Shown here: piece by piece, positions 8,589 to 16,954 of the stretch
Numbering within the stretch: the first letter of the stretch is position 1
How the letters are laid out: each line of letters begins with the position of its first letter
Assembly (NCBI GenBank): GCA_910576785.1
Contig: CAJTJG010000005.1
Coordinates: 82,612 to 146,611 of the forward strand
Length of the DNA: 64,000 bases
Direction: 5' to 3'
DNA from: an uncultured Duncaniella sp.
GTDB taxonomy: Bacteria; Bacteroidota; Bacteroidia; Bacteroidales; Muribaculaceae
Notes under the pieces: model-generated
What the model was told of the DNA's origin: nothing
The model's input: the letters and a program-made list of their open reading frames with translations, nothing else
The model's database searches: none
Position numbers and translations under genes: made by a program

Positions 8589-9426
8589 TAAAACACTGAT
8601 CCTCCTCTCCCTCCCTCTACTGCTCGGATCCATGTCCGTCACCTCCTGCTCAGGCAACGGCGACAAGGACAAGGCCGAGGCACTCCTCAGCGAGGCCACC
8701 ACGGCATGCGATGCCGGAAAATACGAGCTTGCGCTCTCGCTCACCGACTCTTTGAAACGGGCCTATCCCGAACAGATCGACACCAGGCGCAAGGGGCTCC
8801 ACATCACGGCAAAAGCCACCGAGGGACTTACACTGCGCAACCTCGAGAGAGCCGACTCCACACTTGCCGTTCTCGGAGAACGCGGCGATTCGCTCAGCCA
8901 TCTCGTAAAATGGGTAAACAACCCCATCGAAGGATACTATGTGGCAGCCGGAGCATCCGCCGCCCCGGTCTCGTCAGCCACCGGTCTTTATGCCCGCGTA
9001 AGCCCCGGAGGAGACTTCTACCTCATCTCCGTTCTCAAATCCCCGGCTGTCAAGAGTACATCCGTCACTGTCAGCTGCGGAGCTGATCAAGCCTCCACAG
9101 CCACAGTGGCCCACGATGGCGAGCGTAACGACCGCTCTATGGGTGCGGAAGTCATCACCTTCATCGGATCGGAATGTGACGACGCCGGCAGATTCATAGC
9201 CGATCATGCCGGACAGCCCGTCAAGGTCACATTCAACGGCCAGCGTAGCCACTCCGCTACACTTTCATCCACACAGGCCGCCGAGATCGCCACATTATAT
9301 AATTACGCAACCACTGTACGCGAGGCCAAGATAGCCGCCATCGAGAAGACAAAACTCGAACGCATGCTCGACACCGCCCGCTCGCAGGCAGCAAGGACAT
9401 TTGTCGAGCCCGACTCCGTAAAATGA
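8569..9426 (+). CDS. Putative lipoprotein with coiled N-terminal half, function unknown
   Basis: A 285-residue predicted lipoprotein: a hydrophobic signal (about 8-26) ends in a VTSC lipobox with Cys27. Residues about 35-110 are helix-rich and TPR-like (AEALLSEATTACDAGKYELALSLTDSLKRAYP). The C-terminal 40 residues form a charged helix, while the middle is beta-rich. I recognise no catalytic motif. The start codon overlaps the rel 3' end by 20 bases and the stop is 4 bases before the YihY gene, so translation is probably coupled. This arrangement of rel, lipoprotein and membrane protein hints at an envelope role, which is inference only. Confidence 0.78.
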   Translation: MCNAAINKTLILLSLPLLLGSMSVTSCSGNGDKDKAEALLSEATTACDAGKYELALSLTDSLKRAYPEQIDTRRKGLHITAKATEGLTLRNLERADSTLAVLGERGDSLSHLVKWVNNPIEGYYVAAGASAAPVSSATGLYARVSPGGDFYLISVLKSPAVKSTSVTVSCGADQASTATVAHDGERNDRSMGAEVITFIGSECDDAGRFIADHAGQPVKVTFNGQRSHSATLSSTQAAEIATLYNYATTVREAKIAAIEKTKLERMLDTARSQAARTFVEPDSVK

Positions 9427-9430
9427 GAAT

Positions 9431-10789
9431 ATGAATACACCTGCAAAGCACAACGAACCGGGATGGTTTGACCGTTTCAAGGCCAGATGCCTTGCATGGT
9501 GGGCCTACTGTTCCGAAGGAGTGTGGACCGACCACCGGGACACCCTCAAGGTAAAGACCGTCAAGACGATCAATCTCACCGTCAGCACCTTCATGAGCAG
9601 CGACCTTCAGAACAAAGCCGCCGCCCTGACATATCAGACACTCCTCGCCATCGTCCCCGCGCTCGCACTCCTTTTTGCCATCGGCCGAGGGTTTGGATTT
9701 CAGAATCTGCTTCAGAAACAGCTCTACACCTATTTCCCCTCTCAGCAACGTGCCCTTGAGATGGCATTCTCATTCGTGGACTCATGTCTGGCACAGGCCT
9801 CCGAAGGTCTCTTTGTCGGTGTAGGCATCATATTCCTGCTCTGGACCATAATCTCGCTTCTCAGCAATGTGGAGGACACTTTCAATCAGGTGTGGGGTGT
9901 GAAAGACGCCCGCTCCATGTTCCGCAAGGTCACCGACTATCTGGCCATCTGCATCATCCTCCCGATACTCATGATATGCTCGGGAGGTCTACAGATCTTC
10001 ATGTCGTCCGCCATACAGAAGTTACTACCCTTCGATGTAGTGACACCGTTCGTCGAGTTCGCACTTGACTGCGTGAGCTTCATGCTGGCATGGCTCTTTT
10101 TCGCCGGTGCCTACCTCCTCATCCCCAACACCAAAGTCCGCTTCTCCAACGCCATGATAGCCGGAACGATAGCCGGAACGGCTTTCCAGGTACTTCAATG
10201 GCTCTTCGTGAGCGGACAGATGGGTGTGGCCAAATACAACGCCATCTACGGCTCCTTCTCCTTCCTGCCGTTGATGTTGCTGTGGATGCAGTTCTCATGG
10301 CTCATCACCCTCGCCGGAGCCTTGATCTGCAGCTCGGCACAGAACATCTCCATGTTCAGCTTCATCCGTCACACCAGCGATATCTCGCCCGACTATCGCC
10401 GCAAGATCATGATAGCCATCCTCGCCATCATCCTCAAGCGCTTCCGCGACGAAGAGGAACCCCTGTCACCCAAGGAGATCGCCGACTCCTACGGCATACC
10501 GTTCAGACTCGTCAGAAACATCACCGACACTCTTCTGGCCTGCGATCTCGTGGTGAGGATCGCTCCGCAGGGCGAGCAGACCGATGTCAGGGAGGAACTC
10601 CCTCTCCAACCCTCCACAAGCATCGACAAATACACTCTCGCATGGGTGCTCTCACGCATTGATGCCCATGGCGAGTCAGGATTTGTACCCGGATTCGACA
10701 CAAAGTTCAAATCAGCCATCTCGGCCATCGACAATCTCACAGCCAGACTCGAGCAAGCGTCTGCTGAAACTCTAATCATCAACCTCTAA
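9431..10789 (+). CDS. YihY/BrkB-family inner-membrane protein (UPF0761)
   Basis: A 452-residue integral membrane protein of the YihY/BrkB family, whose molecular function is unsettled; the old RNase BN label is wrong. The core (about 55-315) has the family start of the first membrane helix, KAAALTYQTLLAIVPALALL, then five more hydrophobic segments, including FLLWTIISLL and a final MLLWMQFSWLITLAGALI. The C-terminal 130 residues are soluble and helical with a winged-helix look (SPKEIADSYGIPFRLVRNITDTLL), an extension common in Bacteroidetes members. A 12-base tandem duplication (10156-10167, 10168-10179) encodes the repeated IAGT-IAGT in a membrane segment. It follows the lipoprotein gene after 4 bases. 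Confidence 0.85.
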   Translation: MNTPAKHNEPGWFDRFKARCLAWWAYCSEGVWTDHRDTLKVKTVKTINLTVSTFMSSDLQNKAAALTYQTLLAIVPALALLFAIGRGFGFQNLLQKQLYTYFPSQQRALEMAFSFVDSCLAQASEGLFVGVGIIFLLWTIISLLSNVEDTFNQVWGVKDARSMFRKVTDYLAICIILPILMICSGGLQIFMSSAIQKLLPFDVVTPFVEFALDCVSFMLAWLFFAGAYLLIPNTKVRFSNAMIAGTIAGTAFQVLQWLFVSGQMGVAKYNAIYGSFSFLPLMLLWMQFSWLITLAGALICSSAQNISMFSFIRHTSDISPDYRRKIMIAILAIILKRFRDEEEPLSPKEIADSYGIPFRLVRNITDTLLACDLVVRIAPQGEQTDVREELPLQPSTSIDKYTLAWVLSRIDAHGESGFVPGFDTKFKSAISAIDNLTARLEQASAETLIINL

Positions 10790-10799
10790 AACCATACAC

Positions 10800-11174
10800 A
10801 TGAAAGAAGTAATCTCAACCACCAACGCACCCGCCGCCATCGGCCCCTACAGCCAGGCCATCAAAGCCGGCAATCTCCTCTTCTGTTCCGGTCAGATCCC
10901 CGTCAATCCCGCCACAGGCGAGATACCCGAAGGCATCGAGGCACAGACCCGCCAGTCGCTCGCCAATGTGAAGGCCCTTCTCGCAGCTGCCGGCTGCGGC
11001 ATCGAGAATGTTGTCAAGACCACAGTCTTCCTCGCCGACATGAGCCTCTTCGCCCCCATGAACGCCGTCTACGCCGAGGAATTCTGCGAGCCTTTCCCAG
11101 CCCGCTCAGCCGTTGCCGTACGCGAGCTTCCCAAACAGGTACTCGTGGAGATCGAAGTGATAGCATCCATCTGA
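10800..11174 (+). CDS. ridA: RidA family enamine/imine deaminase
   Basis: A 124-residue cytosolic trimeric Rid protein that hydrolyses reactive 2-aminoacrylate and other enamines made by PLP enzymes. Recognisable features are the N-terminal AIGPYSQAIKAGNLLFCSGQ, GIEAQTRQSLANVKALL, VFLADM, and the C-terminal PARSAVAVRELPKQVLVEIE, which holds the active-site Arg (about 105). Length matches the family. It is 10 bases behind the YihY gene and last in the operon that starts at murB, followed by a clear hairpin terminator. Confidence 0.95.
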   Translation: MKEVISTTNAPAAIGPYSQAIKAGNLLFCSGQIPVNPATGEIPEGIEAQTRQSLANVKALLAAAGCGIENVVKTTVFLADMSLFAPMNAVYAEEFCEPFPARSAVAVRELPKQVLVEIEVIASI

Positions 11175-11189
11175 CGCATCATCAAACCG

Positions 11190-11228
11190 ACACATCCCCA
11201 ATGCATTACACATCATTTGGGGATGTGT
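11190..11228 (+). terminator. Rho-independent terminator after ridA
   Basis: A perfect 12-base inverted repeat (11190-11201 with 11217-11228, arms ACACATCCCCAA and TTGGGGATGTGT) with a 15-base loop, followed by TGACATTTTTCT. It closes the murB-to-ridA operon just before the next promoter. Confidence 0.75.
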
Positions 11229-11241
11229 TGACATTTTTCTC

Positions 11242-11272
11242 TTGTGGAGGGCTGAATTTTTTCGTAACTTTG
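11242..11272 (+). promoter_or_regulatory. Promoter of the HU/SPOR operon
   Basis: TTG (11242-11244), 20 bases, then TAACTTTG (11265-11272). The GTG start codon follows after only 4 bases, so transcription should start at or beside the first codon and give a leaderless mRNA. Confidence 0.72.
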
Positions 11273-11276
11273 CATC

Positions 11277-12257
11277 GTGATTGACTTCATCTCACATATT
11301 GAATATCTTCTGCTGCGTCACGACTGTGTAGCCGTGGCCGGACTCGGCGCATTCCTTGTGCATGAGACCCCTGCCCATTATGATGCAGCGGCCGGAATAT
11401 TCATCCCTCCCACACGCACGCTCGGCTTCAACAGCGCTGTCAATATCAACGACGGTCTCCTTGCCGGAAGTGTGGCCAGGAAAGAGGGTATCTCCATCGA
11501 GGCTGCCGCTTCAGCCATCGCGGTAGAGGTCGCAGCATTCCGTCATCAGCTCTCCACCTCAGGCTACCTCCCTATGGGCCGACTCGGCGTGATGTCCGTC
11601 GGCTCCGAGCCTGACGCCCTGCTCTTCGAGCCGGCTGCTGACTCCAACGTCACCCTGAGATACACCGGACTGCTCCCACTCGACATCTCACCGATAGCCG
11701 ACGACGACACCGAGATAGCCGCCGAATCGGCCGACGGAGCCTCAGCCCGCTCTACTATCCTGCCTCTCCCTATCAAGATCGCCGCATCAGTCATACTGCT
11801 GCTCGTAGCCTGCGGACTATTTTTCACCACCGGCGATCTCGTCAACAACACACGTCAGGATCTGGCCCTGCTCGACTCCGGTCTCACCGGACGCCTCGAA
11901 GCCAGCCAGGTAATATCCGAAGCGGAGCTCACCCCTGTGTCGAGAGAGATCATTCTCAATATCGCCCCCCCTGCCGAGCTCCCCACCATAGTGGACACCA
12001 CCTCGGTAGCCCCGCAGCGCAAAGGCGCCGCCGTCACCCCATCGGCCACCCCGGGCAGATATCTGCTCGTTGTAGCGTCACTCCCCTCCCGCCGCGCGGC
12101 CGAGAAGCACATCGGTGACGACAGCTCCCTCCATATCATAGAGATGGAAGGTAAATTCCGTGTCTACACCTCCTCCTGCGCCACCTTGTCCGAAGCCACA
12201 GAAATGGCATCGGATGTCAGAAAGACCCACCCCAACGTGTGGATCTGCAAACGATAA
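11277..12257 (+). CDS. HU-CCDC81-SPOR family membrane protein
   Basis: A 326-residue, three-part protein. Residues 1-125 match the CCDC81-like HU fold seen in Bacteroidetes (ISHIEYLLLRHDCVAVAGLGAFL, then TRTLGFNSAVNINDGLL). A single membrane segment lies near 163-184 (IKIAASVILLLVACGLFF). The C-terminal 70 residues form a SPOR domain (RYLLVVASLPSRRAAEKHI to the end), which binds denuded septal peptidoglycan. The protein may link something cytoplasmic, possibly nucleic acid, to the division septum; that is inference from domain types. The start is a GTG, since no ATG lies nearby and the HU fold begins at once. It heads a four-gene operon. Confidence 0.85.
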   Translation: MIDFISHIEYLLLRHDCVAVAGLGAFLVHETPAHYDAAAGIFIPPTRTLGFNSAVNINDGLLAGSVARKEGISIEAAASAIAVEVAAFRHQLSTSGYLPMGRLGVMSVGSEPDALLFEPAADSNVTLRYTGLLPLDISPIADDDTEIAAESADGASARSTILPLPIKIAASVILLLVACGLFFTTGDLVNNTRQDLALLDSGLTGRLEASQVISEAELTPVSREIILNIAPPAELPTIVDTTSVAPQRKGAAVTPSATPGRYLLVVASLPSRRAAEKHIGDDSSLHIIEMEGKFRVYTSSCATLSEATEMASDVRKTHPNVWICKR

Positions 12258-12282
12258 CCCCTCTTTTTTTCACCTCAATCCC

Positions 12283-12807
12283 ATGGATTTTCACGATCTG
12301 ATCATAAAGCGCCGCAGCATACGGCGCTACACCGCCACACCCATCGACCCGGAGCATGTACGGCTCATACTCGAGTCCGCACTTCTGGCACCCACCTCCA
12401 AAAGCGCACGCGCATGGCAGCTCGTAGTCATAGAGAACAAGCAGAAGATGGAACAGCTCGCACAGTGCAAACCCGCCGGAGCCGTATCGCTTAAGGACTG
12501 CCCCCTCGCCGTAGCTGTAGCTGTGGACGGCACACGTACCGAAGCCTGGATAGAGGATGCTTCGGTAGCAGCATCCTACATGCAGCTCCAGGCCACAGCA
12601 CTCGGACTCGGTTCATGCTGGATACAGGTATACGGACGTTTCGCCGCTGATGGCACCCCCTCCGACCAATACGTGCAGGAATGCCTCGGCATTCCCGAGA
12701 CATGTCCCGTGCTGTGCATACTCACCTTCGGCCACCCTGCCGAAGAGCGCAAACTTCAGGACACGGACAAACTCAAATGGGAAAATGTCCACATCGGCCA
12801 GTGGTAA
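12283..12807 (+). CDS. Nitroreductase-family FMN oxidoreductase
   Basis: A 174-residue member of the FMN-dependent nitroreductase fold. The hallmark N-terminal IIKRRSIRRYTATPID supplies the FMN-phosphate Arg residues; LLAPTSKSARAWQLVVI and the later GLGSCWIQVYG and FGHPAEE match the family. It probably reduces quinones, flavins or nitro compounds with NAD(P)H in the cytosol; the substrate is unknown. The open frame extends 41 codons upstream into the previous gene, but the ATG at 12283 gives the conserved start. The next gene overlaps its end by 23 bases. Confidence 0.9.
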   Translation: MDFHDLIIKRRSIRRYTATPIDPEHVRLILESALLAPTSKSARAWQLVVIENKQKMEQLAQCKPAGAVSLKDCPLAVAVAVDGTRTEAWIEDASVAASYMQLQATALGLGSCWIQVYGRFAADGTPSDQYVQECLGIPETCPVLCILTFGHPAEERKLQDTDKLKWENVHIGQW

Positions 12808-13594
12808 GAAACAGCCGGGAAGCATCGTCTTCATCGGCGCAGGCAATGTAGCCTCCCACCTCGCACCGGCACTCCATCTCGCCGGCGCGGGAAAAGTCGT
12901 ACAGATATACTCCCGCACAGCCGCATCGGCATCAGCCCTCGCAGCCAAAATAGGATGTACGTACACCGACGACATCCACAACATCATCCCGGATGCGGAC
13001 ACCTACATCATCTCGCTTGCTGACAGTGCCCTCCCGGACATCATAGACCGCCTGCCCCACAACACCGGTGCCCTATGGCTCCATACATCCGGATCACTCC
13101 CTAAAGAGATCTTGTCAGGCCTGTCACCGCGCCACGGAGTCCTCTACCCACTCCAGACATTCTCCAAGGGAATAGACCTCGACATCCGGGAGGTACCGGT
13201 ATTCACCGAAGGTTCCGACACCGCAACCGAATCGGAGATCACCGCCATGGCATCGGCCATATCTGACAATGTACGCCACGCCGACAGCGCCCTCCGCAAA
13301 AAAATGCACATAGCCGCCGTCTTCGCATGCAACTTCACCAACCACCTCTGGGCCATATCCGCCACCCTGCTGCGCAAGGAAGGCATGACCATAGAGGTGC
13401 TACACCCCCTTGTGCGCGAGACACTCCGCAAAGCCATGGCATCAGCCACTCCGGCCGCGTGCCAGACCGGCCCCGCCGCCCGTGAAGACCACGATGTCAT
13501 GGACAGCCACATATCCATGCTCCCCGAAGAACTCGCCGCGATATACACACTGATGTCGCAATCAATCATGAACTCAAAACATCACACCCCATGA
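12785..13594 (+). CDS. Rossmann-fold DUF2520 protein (NADP-dependent, P5C-reductase-like)
   Basis: A 269-residue protein with an N-terminal dinucleotide-binding motif (IVFIGAGNVASHLAPAL, about 14-30) and a C-terminal helical DUF2520 domain containing HIAAVFACNFTNHLWAI. The layout resembles pyrroline-5-carboxylate or ketopantoate reductases, but substrate and activity are unknown. In Bacteroidetes this gene is commonly followed by a KdsC-like phosphatase, as here, where the stop and start overlap by 4 bases. The start overlaps the nitroreductase by 23 bases; the longer frame from 12650 would lie inside that gene and is rejected. Confidence 0.85.
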   Translation: MSTSASGKKQPGSIVFIGAGNVASHLAPALHLAGAGKVVQIYSRTAASASALAAKIGCTYTDDIHNIIPDADTYIISLADSALPDIIDRLPHNTGALWLHTSGSLPKEILSGLSPRHGVLYPLQTFSKGIDLDIREVPVFTEGSDTATESEITAMASAISDNVRHADSALRKKMHIAAVFACNFTNHLWAISATLLRKEGMTIEVLHPLVRETLRKAMASATPAACQTGPAAREDHDVMDSHISMLPEELAAIYTLMSQSIMNSKHHTP

Positions 13595-14112
13595 GCGCCA
13601 TTGACTACGATCTCTCCATCATACGCGGCATAGTCTTCGACATGGACGGAGTCCTCTCCGCATCCACCGTCGCCGTAAGGGAAGACGGCACACTCCAGCG
13701 CCACTCCAACGTCAAGGACGGCTATGCCATACAGTACGCACTGCGCTGCGGTCTAAAGATAGCCGTCATATCAGGTGCTCGCGACCTCTCCATGCTGCGC
13801 CCCTATCAGTCCCTCGGACTCACTGACATCTACTTCCACTGCTCCAGCAAGACCCAGGTCATGCTCGAATGGATGGGCCGCCACAACCTTGCCAAAGAAG
13901 AAGTGGCATACGTAGGCGATGACATCCCCGACATCAAAGCCATGCTCGAAGCCGGACTGTCAGTCACCCCCGCCGACGGCGCCCGCGAAGTCAAAGAGAT
14001 AGCCCGCTACATCTCCCCCTTCAACGGCGGCCATGGCGTAGCCCGCGACCTCATCATGCAGATCCTCTCCGCCAAAGGCCAATGGCTATCCCCCGACGCC
14101 TACGAATGGTGA
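13591..14112 (+). CDS. KdsC-like HAD phosphatase (3-deoxy-D-manno-octulosonate 8-phosphate phosphatase type)
   Basis: A 173-residue cap-less (C0) HAD phosphatase. Motif I is FDMDGVL, then the family-typical VKDGYAIQYALRCGLKIAVISGA, motif III Lys in SSKTQVM, motif IV VGDDIPD, and the C-terminal GGHGVARDLI, which in KdsC tetramers reaches a neighbour's active site. The best guess is Kdo-8-phosphate phosphatase in lipopolysaccharide core synthesis, although paralogues acting on other 8- or 9-phosphates (CMP-sugar pathways) look similar. It is last in the operon starting at 11277. Confidence 0.85.
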   Translation: MSAIDYDLSIIRGIVFDMDGVLSASTVAVREDGTLQRHSNVKDGYAIQYALRCGLKIAVISGARDLSMLRPYQSLGLTDIYFHCSSKTQVMLEWMGRHNLAKEEVAYVGDDIPDIKAMLEAGLSVTPADGAREVKEIARYISPFNGGHGVARDLIMQILSAKGQWLSPDAYEW

Positions 14113-14199
14113 CATCCGTCATCATTCCTATTGTACACTTTGTGTAGCGCTATATGAATTTTTAAGCCTGCGTGTCGGGTGGATTTGCAAAAAAATAGC

Positions 14200-14207
14200 T
14201 AATTTTG
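14200..14207 (+). promoter_or_regulatory. -7 box ahead of the glycosyltransferase operon
   Basis: TAATTTTG, 22 bases before the ATG at 14230. No TTTG lies at the expected 19-21 base spacing (the nearest is 12 bases upstream), so this call is weaker than the others. Confidence 0.45.
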
Positions 14208-14229
14208 CACCTCAATATTTCCACCGACA

Positions 14230-15408
14230 ATGTTTGAAATACACCTTACCCCTATTGTCATAACCCTGGCGGCGGTTCTTCTCGCGGCTACTCTCTGTCT
14301 CCTGTTCGGATTCAGACACTATGTAGCATCCGTGGCCGCACGTGTCAGGGATGATTCCCGCCGACCCATGCCCGACGATGGTTATGAATGGCCTGCGGTA
14401 TCGGTGATTGTCTATTCCGAAGATGATGCTCCAAACCTCGAAGTCCTCCTGCCGCAGATACTTGACCAGGACTATCCGGCCCACTTTGAGGTCATCGTGG
14501 TCAACGATGGCGCCGTTTCCTCCACCAAGGACGTGATAGCACGGCTCGAGAAGCGCTACAGCAACCTATACATGACCTTCACCCCGCTTGAGTCACGCTC
14601 CCTCTCACGCAAAAAACTCGCTCTGACACTCGGCATAAAGGCTGCCCGCTTTGATGTGGTGGTCCACACCACCGGCTGCTGCCAGGTGCCTTCCCGACTA
14701 TGGCTGAAATCCATATGCCGCAACTTCACTCCGGGCACAGACATCGTCATCGGCTACTCCGCTCCCGCCGTACCCGATGGCATTCGCGAGCCTCGCAAAC
14801 GTCTCCATGCATTCGACACCGTGCGCACAGCCGTCGAATATCTTTCATGGGCCATTGCCGGACGTCCATACCGCGGCAACTGCTGCAACCTCGCATACCG
14901 CCGGAGCCTCTTCTTCAACAACAAAGGATTCTCAAGGACCCTCCACCTAAAGTACGGCGATGACGACCTGTTCATCAACGAGGTGGCCACTCCGCGCAAC
15001 ACCGACGTGGAACTTTCGGCCGACTCGCTCATACTCAACGTCGAGAACACTCCGGCCGCATCCCACCGCGCCTCCAAACTGCGCTACGACTACACCGGCT
15101 CCAGACTCCGCACCCGTTCGCGCCTTTTCTTCGGAGCATGCTCCACTATCTGGTGGCTTCAGATCGCCTCAGCCATATGGCTCGCCGTGGCAGGACTCCC
15201 GTCATTGATCCCCCTCATCGCGGCGGCCTTGATGCTGCTGCTCACATGGATCGTGCTCATGTTCACATGGCGCCGCACCTCGCGGGCCCTGTGGTCACGC
15301 AGCATACTCCTCACATTCCCATGGTTCATGTCCATCCATCCCGTATACACCCTTATATATAAGATCAAAGGATTCAGAAAACGCGGCAACAACCTCACAT
15401 GGTCATGA
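14230..15408 (+). CDS. Membrane-bound family 2 glycosyltransferase lacking a clear DxD motif
   Basis: A 392-residue protein with an N-terminal membrane helix (about 5-26), a cytosolic GT-A domain (about 55-290) and two C-terminal hydrophobic segments (about 305-350). GT2 features are AVSVIVYSEDDAPNLEVLLPQ, FEVIVVNDGA and, late in the domain, KYGDDDLFINEV, which holds the likely catalytic acid. Where GT2 enzymes normally have DxD (in a TDADC context) this protein reads VVHTTGCCQVPS, so the usual metal-binding aspartates are missing. Acceptor and donor are unknown; the following genes (folB and an acyltransferase) do not settle it. The last codons overlap folB by 10 bases. Confidence 0.83.
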   Translation: MFEIHLTPIVITLAAVLLAATLCLLFGFRHYVASVAARVRDDSRRPMPDDGYEWPAVSVIVYSEDDAPNLEVLLPQILDQDYPAHFEVIVVNDGAVSSTKDVIARLEKRYSNLYMTFTPLESRSLSRKKLALTLGIKAARFDVVVHTTGCCQVPSRLWLKSICRNFTPGTDIVIGYSAPAVPDGIREPRKRLHAFDTVRTAVEYLSWAIAGRPYRGNCCNLAYRRSLFFNNKGFSRTLHLKYGDDDLFINEVATPRNTDVELSADSLILNVENTPAASHRASKLRYDYTGSRLRTRSRLFFGACSTIWWLQIASAIWLAVAGLPSLIPLIAAALMLLLTWIVLMFTWRRTSRALWSRSILLTFPWFMSIHPVYTLIYKIKGFRKRGNNLTWS

Positions 15409-15761
15409 CAACGGTTATCGAAGTCAACAATCTGCTCCTCACGGCCCATCACGGTGTGATGCCGCAGGAGCGCACGGTGGGCAACATTTTTGATATCACC
15501 GTCCACGTCCACTACCCGTTTGAGCAGGCCATGAGATCCGATGATGTGAACCATACGCTCAACTATGCCATCCTCGTCGACTTGGTAAAAGAAGTCATGT
15601 CAGTTCCGTCATTTCTTCTTGAAAACGTCGTATACCGTCTGCGCAAGCGCATACTCGCAGAGTTTCCCGAAGTGCGTGGCGGCATGATACGGCTCGCCAA
15701 ACTCAATCCACCCATCCCCTCATCGCAGCTCGGGAGCGTGGCTGTAAAAATACAATGGTGA
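15399..15761 (+). CDS. folB: Dihydroneopterin aldolase FolB
   Basis: A 120-residue cytosolic enzyme that converts 7,8-dihydroneopterin to 6-hydroxymethyl-dihydropterin in folate synthesis. The sequence shows the N-terminal GVMPQERTVGNIFDITVHV, LNYAILVDLVKEVM, the SFLLENVVYRL helix whose Glu anchors the pterin, and a late conserved basic residue in IRLAKLNPPIP. Length is normal. The start at 15399 overlaps the glycosyltransferase stop; Met3 (15405) is an alternative. The next gene overlaps its end by 7 bases. Confidence 0.92.
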   Translation: MVMTTVIEVNNLLLTAHHGVMPQERTVGNIFDITVHVHYPFEQAMRSDDVNHTLNYAILVDLVKEVMSVPSFLLENVVYRLRKRILAEFPEVRGGMIRLAKLNPPIPSSQLGSVAVKIQW

Positions 15762-16933
15762 CCGACTCTCTGACATATCCGGCATCTGTCCAGGCCACAG
15801 ACACCAATGATGTATGTGACCGCAGCAGTGTGCTGTCGCGCACGTTCTCATCCTTGAAATGGTTTCTTGCCCTGACAGTGGTAGCCGACCATTTTTTCCG
15901 CATCACTCCCACCACAGCGGGAGGCGTAGCATTTGACACTGCCTCATATCCCGGATTCACTTTCATATGTGACTTCGTCAGCCACTTCATAAAAAATTAT
16001 GCCGTACCCGTATTCTTCTTCATGTCCGGCTATCTGGCATACCGGAGTGACATTCTGACGCGCAATGACTGGAAGCGGATACTCAGCAAGAAAACCCGCT
16101 CCCTTGTCATCCCCTTCCTGGCATTCACCCTCTTCGGCATACTTGTCTTCTATGCCCTCAATCTGATATTATATTTCAAAGGCTCCATGCAAGCCTCAGT
16201 CGCTTTCATGCCTTTCATTGCCGCAGACGGCTCGATGGATTTCAGTAACCTCGGCTCGATGATAATCGGTATAGGCAGCGACACATATTTTCCATATTAC
16301 AACGTCCCCTTATGGTATGTCCGTGATCTGTTCGCTCTGTTTCTGCTGCTCCCGGCCATACACTATGCTGTCAGACGTCTCAACGCCCCCTGCTTATTAA
16401 TCATCCTGGCACTGGCCCTCATCCTCCTCACCGGAGCATGGTTCGCCCGCCCGCAGGTAGGACTCTTCTTCTTCACGTGGGGCTACTGGATGCGCAGCCG
16501 CCATATTGATCCCGAGAAAAGCTTTTCCAGGACACTCCCGATAGTGGTGATACTCTATCCCCTCCTGTCCACCATATGTTTATTTTTATCAGACACACAT
16601 CCTGAACTGACAAGAATCATACATAATGCCAACACTATACTGATCGTCCCTTTCCTCATAGGCATTTTCAGCATATTGGTGCGAAACGGCATCCTGTCGG
16701 GAAGCGGATTCCTTGCATCCGCATCATTCCTGCTCTACGTCACGCATCTGTGCTGGATGTGGATCTTCAAGGACATCATCCTGCGCACAGTCAACCCTGC
16801 CGACGGTAGCATTGCCGGCACATTATCTCTCCTTGCCACATACATCATTCTGATAATAACGACCCTTATCCTCTACAAGGCTCTATCCGTATATACTCCG
16901 CGATTCCTCAATCTCATCTGCGGCAGATATTGA
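15755..16933 (+). CDS. Acyltransferase 3 (OafA/YrhL-like) integral membrane protein
   Basis: A 392-residue polytopic protein with about ten hydrophobic segments, in the acyltransferase-3 family that O-acylates sugars of surface polysaccharides or other envelope substrates. The early basic/His pair typical of the family is in LKWFLALTVVADHFFRI (about 28-44), followed by YAVPVFFFMSGYLAYR. Substrate unknown. Overlapping start with folB and 21 bases to the CobW-like gene suggest one transcript. The GTG-proximal start MVTDSL is the first in frame. Confidence 0.86.
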   Translation: MVTDSLTYPASVQATDTNDVCDRSSVLSRTFSSLKWFLALTVVADHFFRITPTTAGGVAFDTASYPGFTFICDFVSHFIKNYAVPVFFFMSGYLAYRSDILTRNDWKRILSKKTRSLVIPFLAFTLFGILVFYALNLILYFKGSMQASVAFMPFIAADGSMDFSNLGSMIIGIGSDTYFPYYNVPLWYVRDLFALFLLLPAIHYAVRRLNAPCLLIILALALILLTGAWFARPQVGLFFFTWGYWMRSRHIDPEKSFSRTLPIVVILYPLLSTICLFLSDTHPELTRIIHNANTILIVPFLIGIFSILVRNGILSGSGFLASASFLLYVTHLCWMWIFKDIILRTVNPADGSIAGTLSLLATYIILIITTLILYKALSVYTPRFLNLICGRY

Positions 16934-16954
16934 CCGGGAGCCTGAATAAAGAAC

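Noticed and set aside
10156..10179. 12-base tandem duplication in the YihY gene
   Set aside because: In frame (IAGT-IAGT) and small; noted in the gene entry but not evidence of an element.
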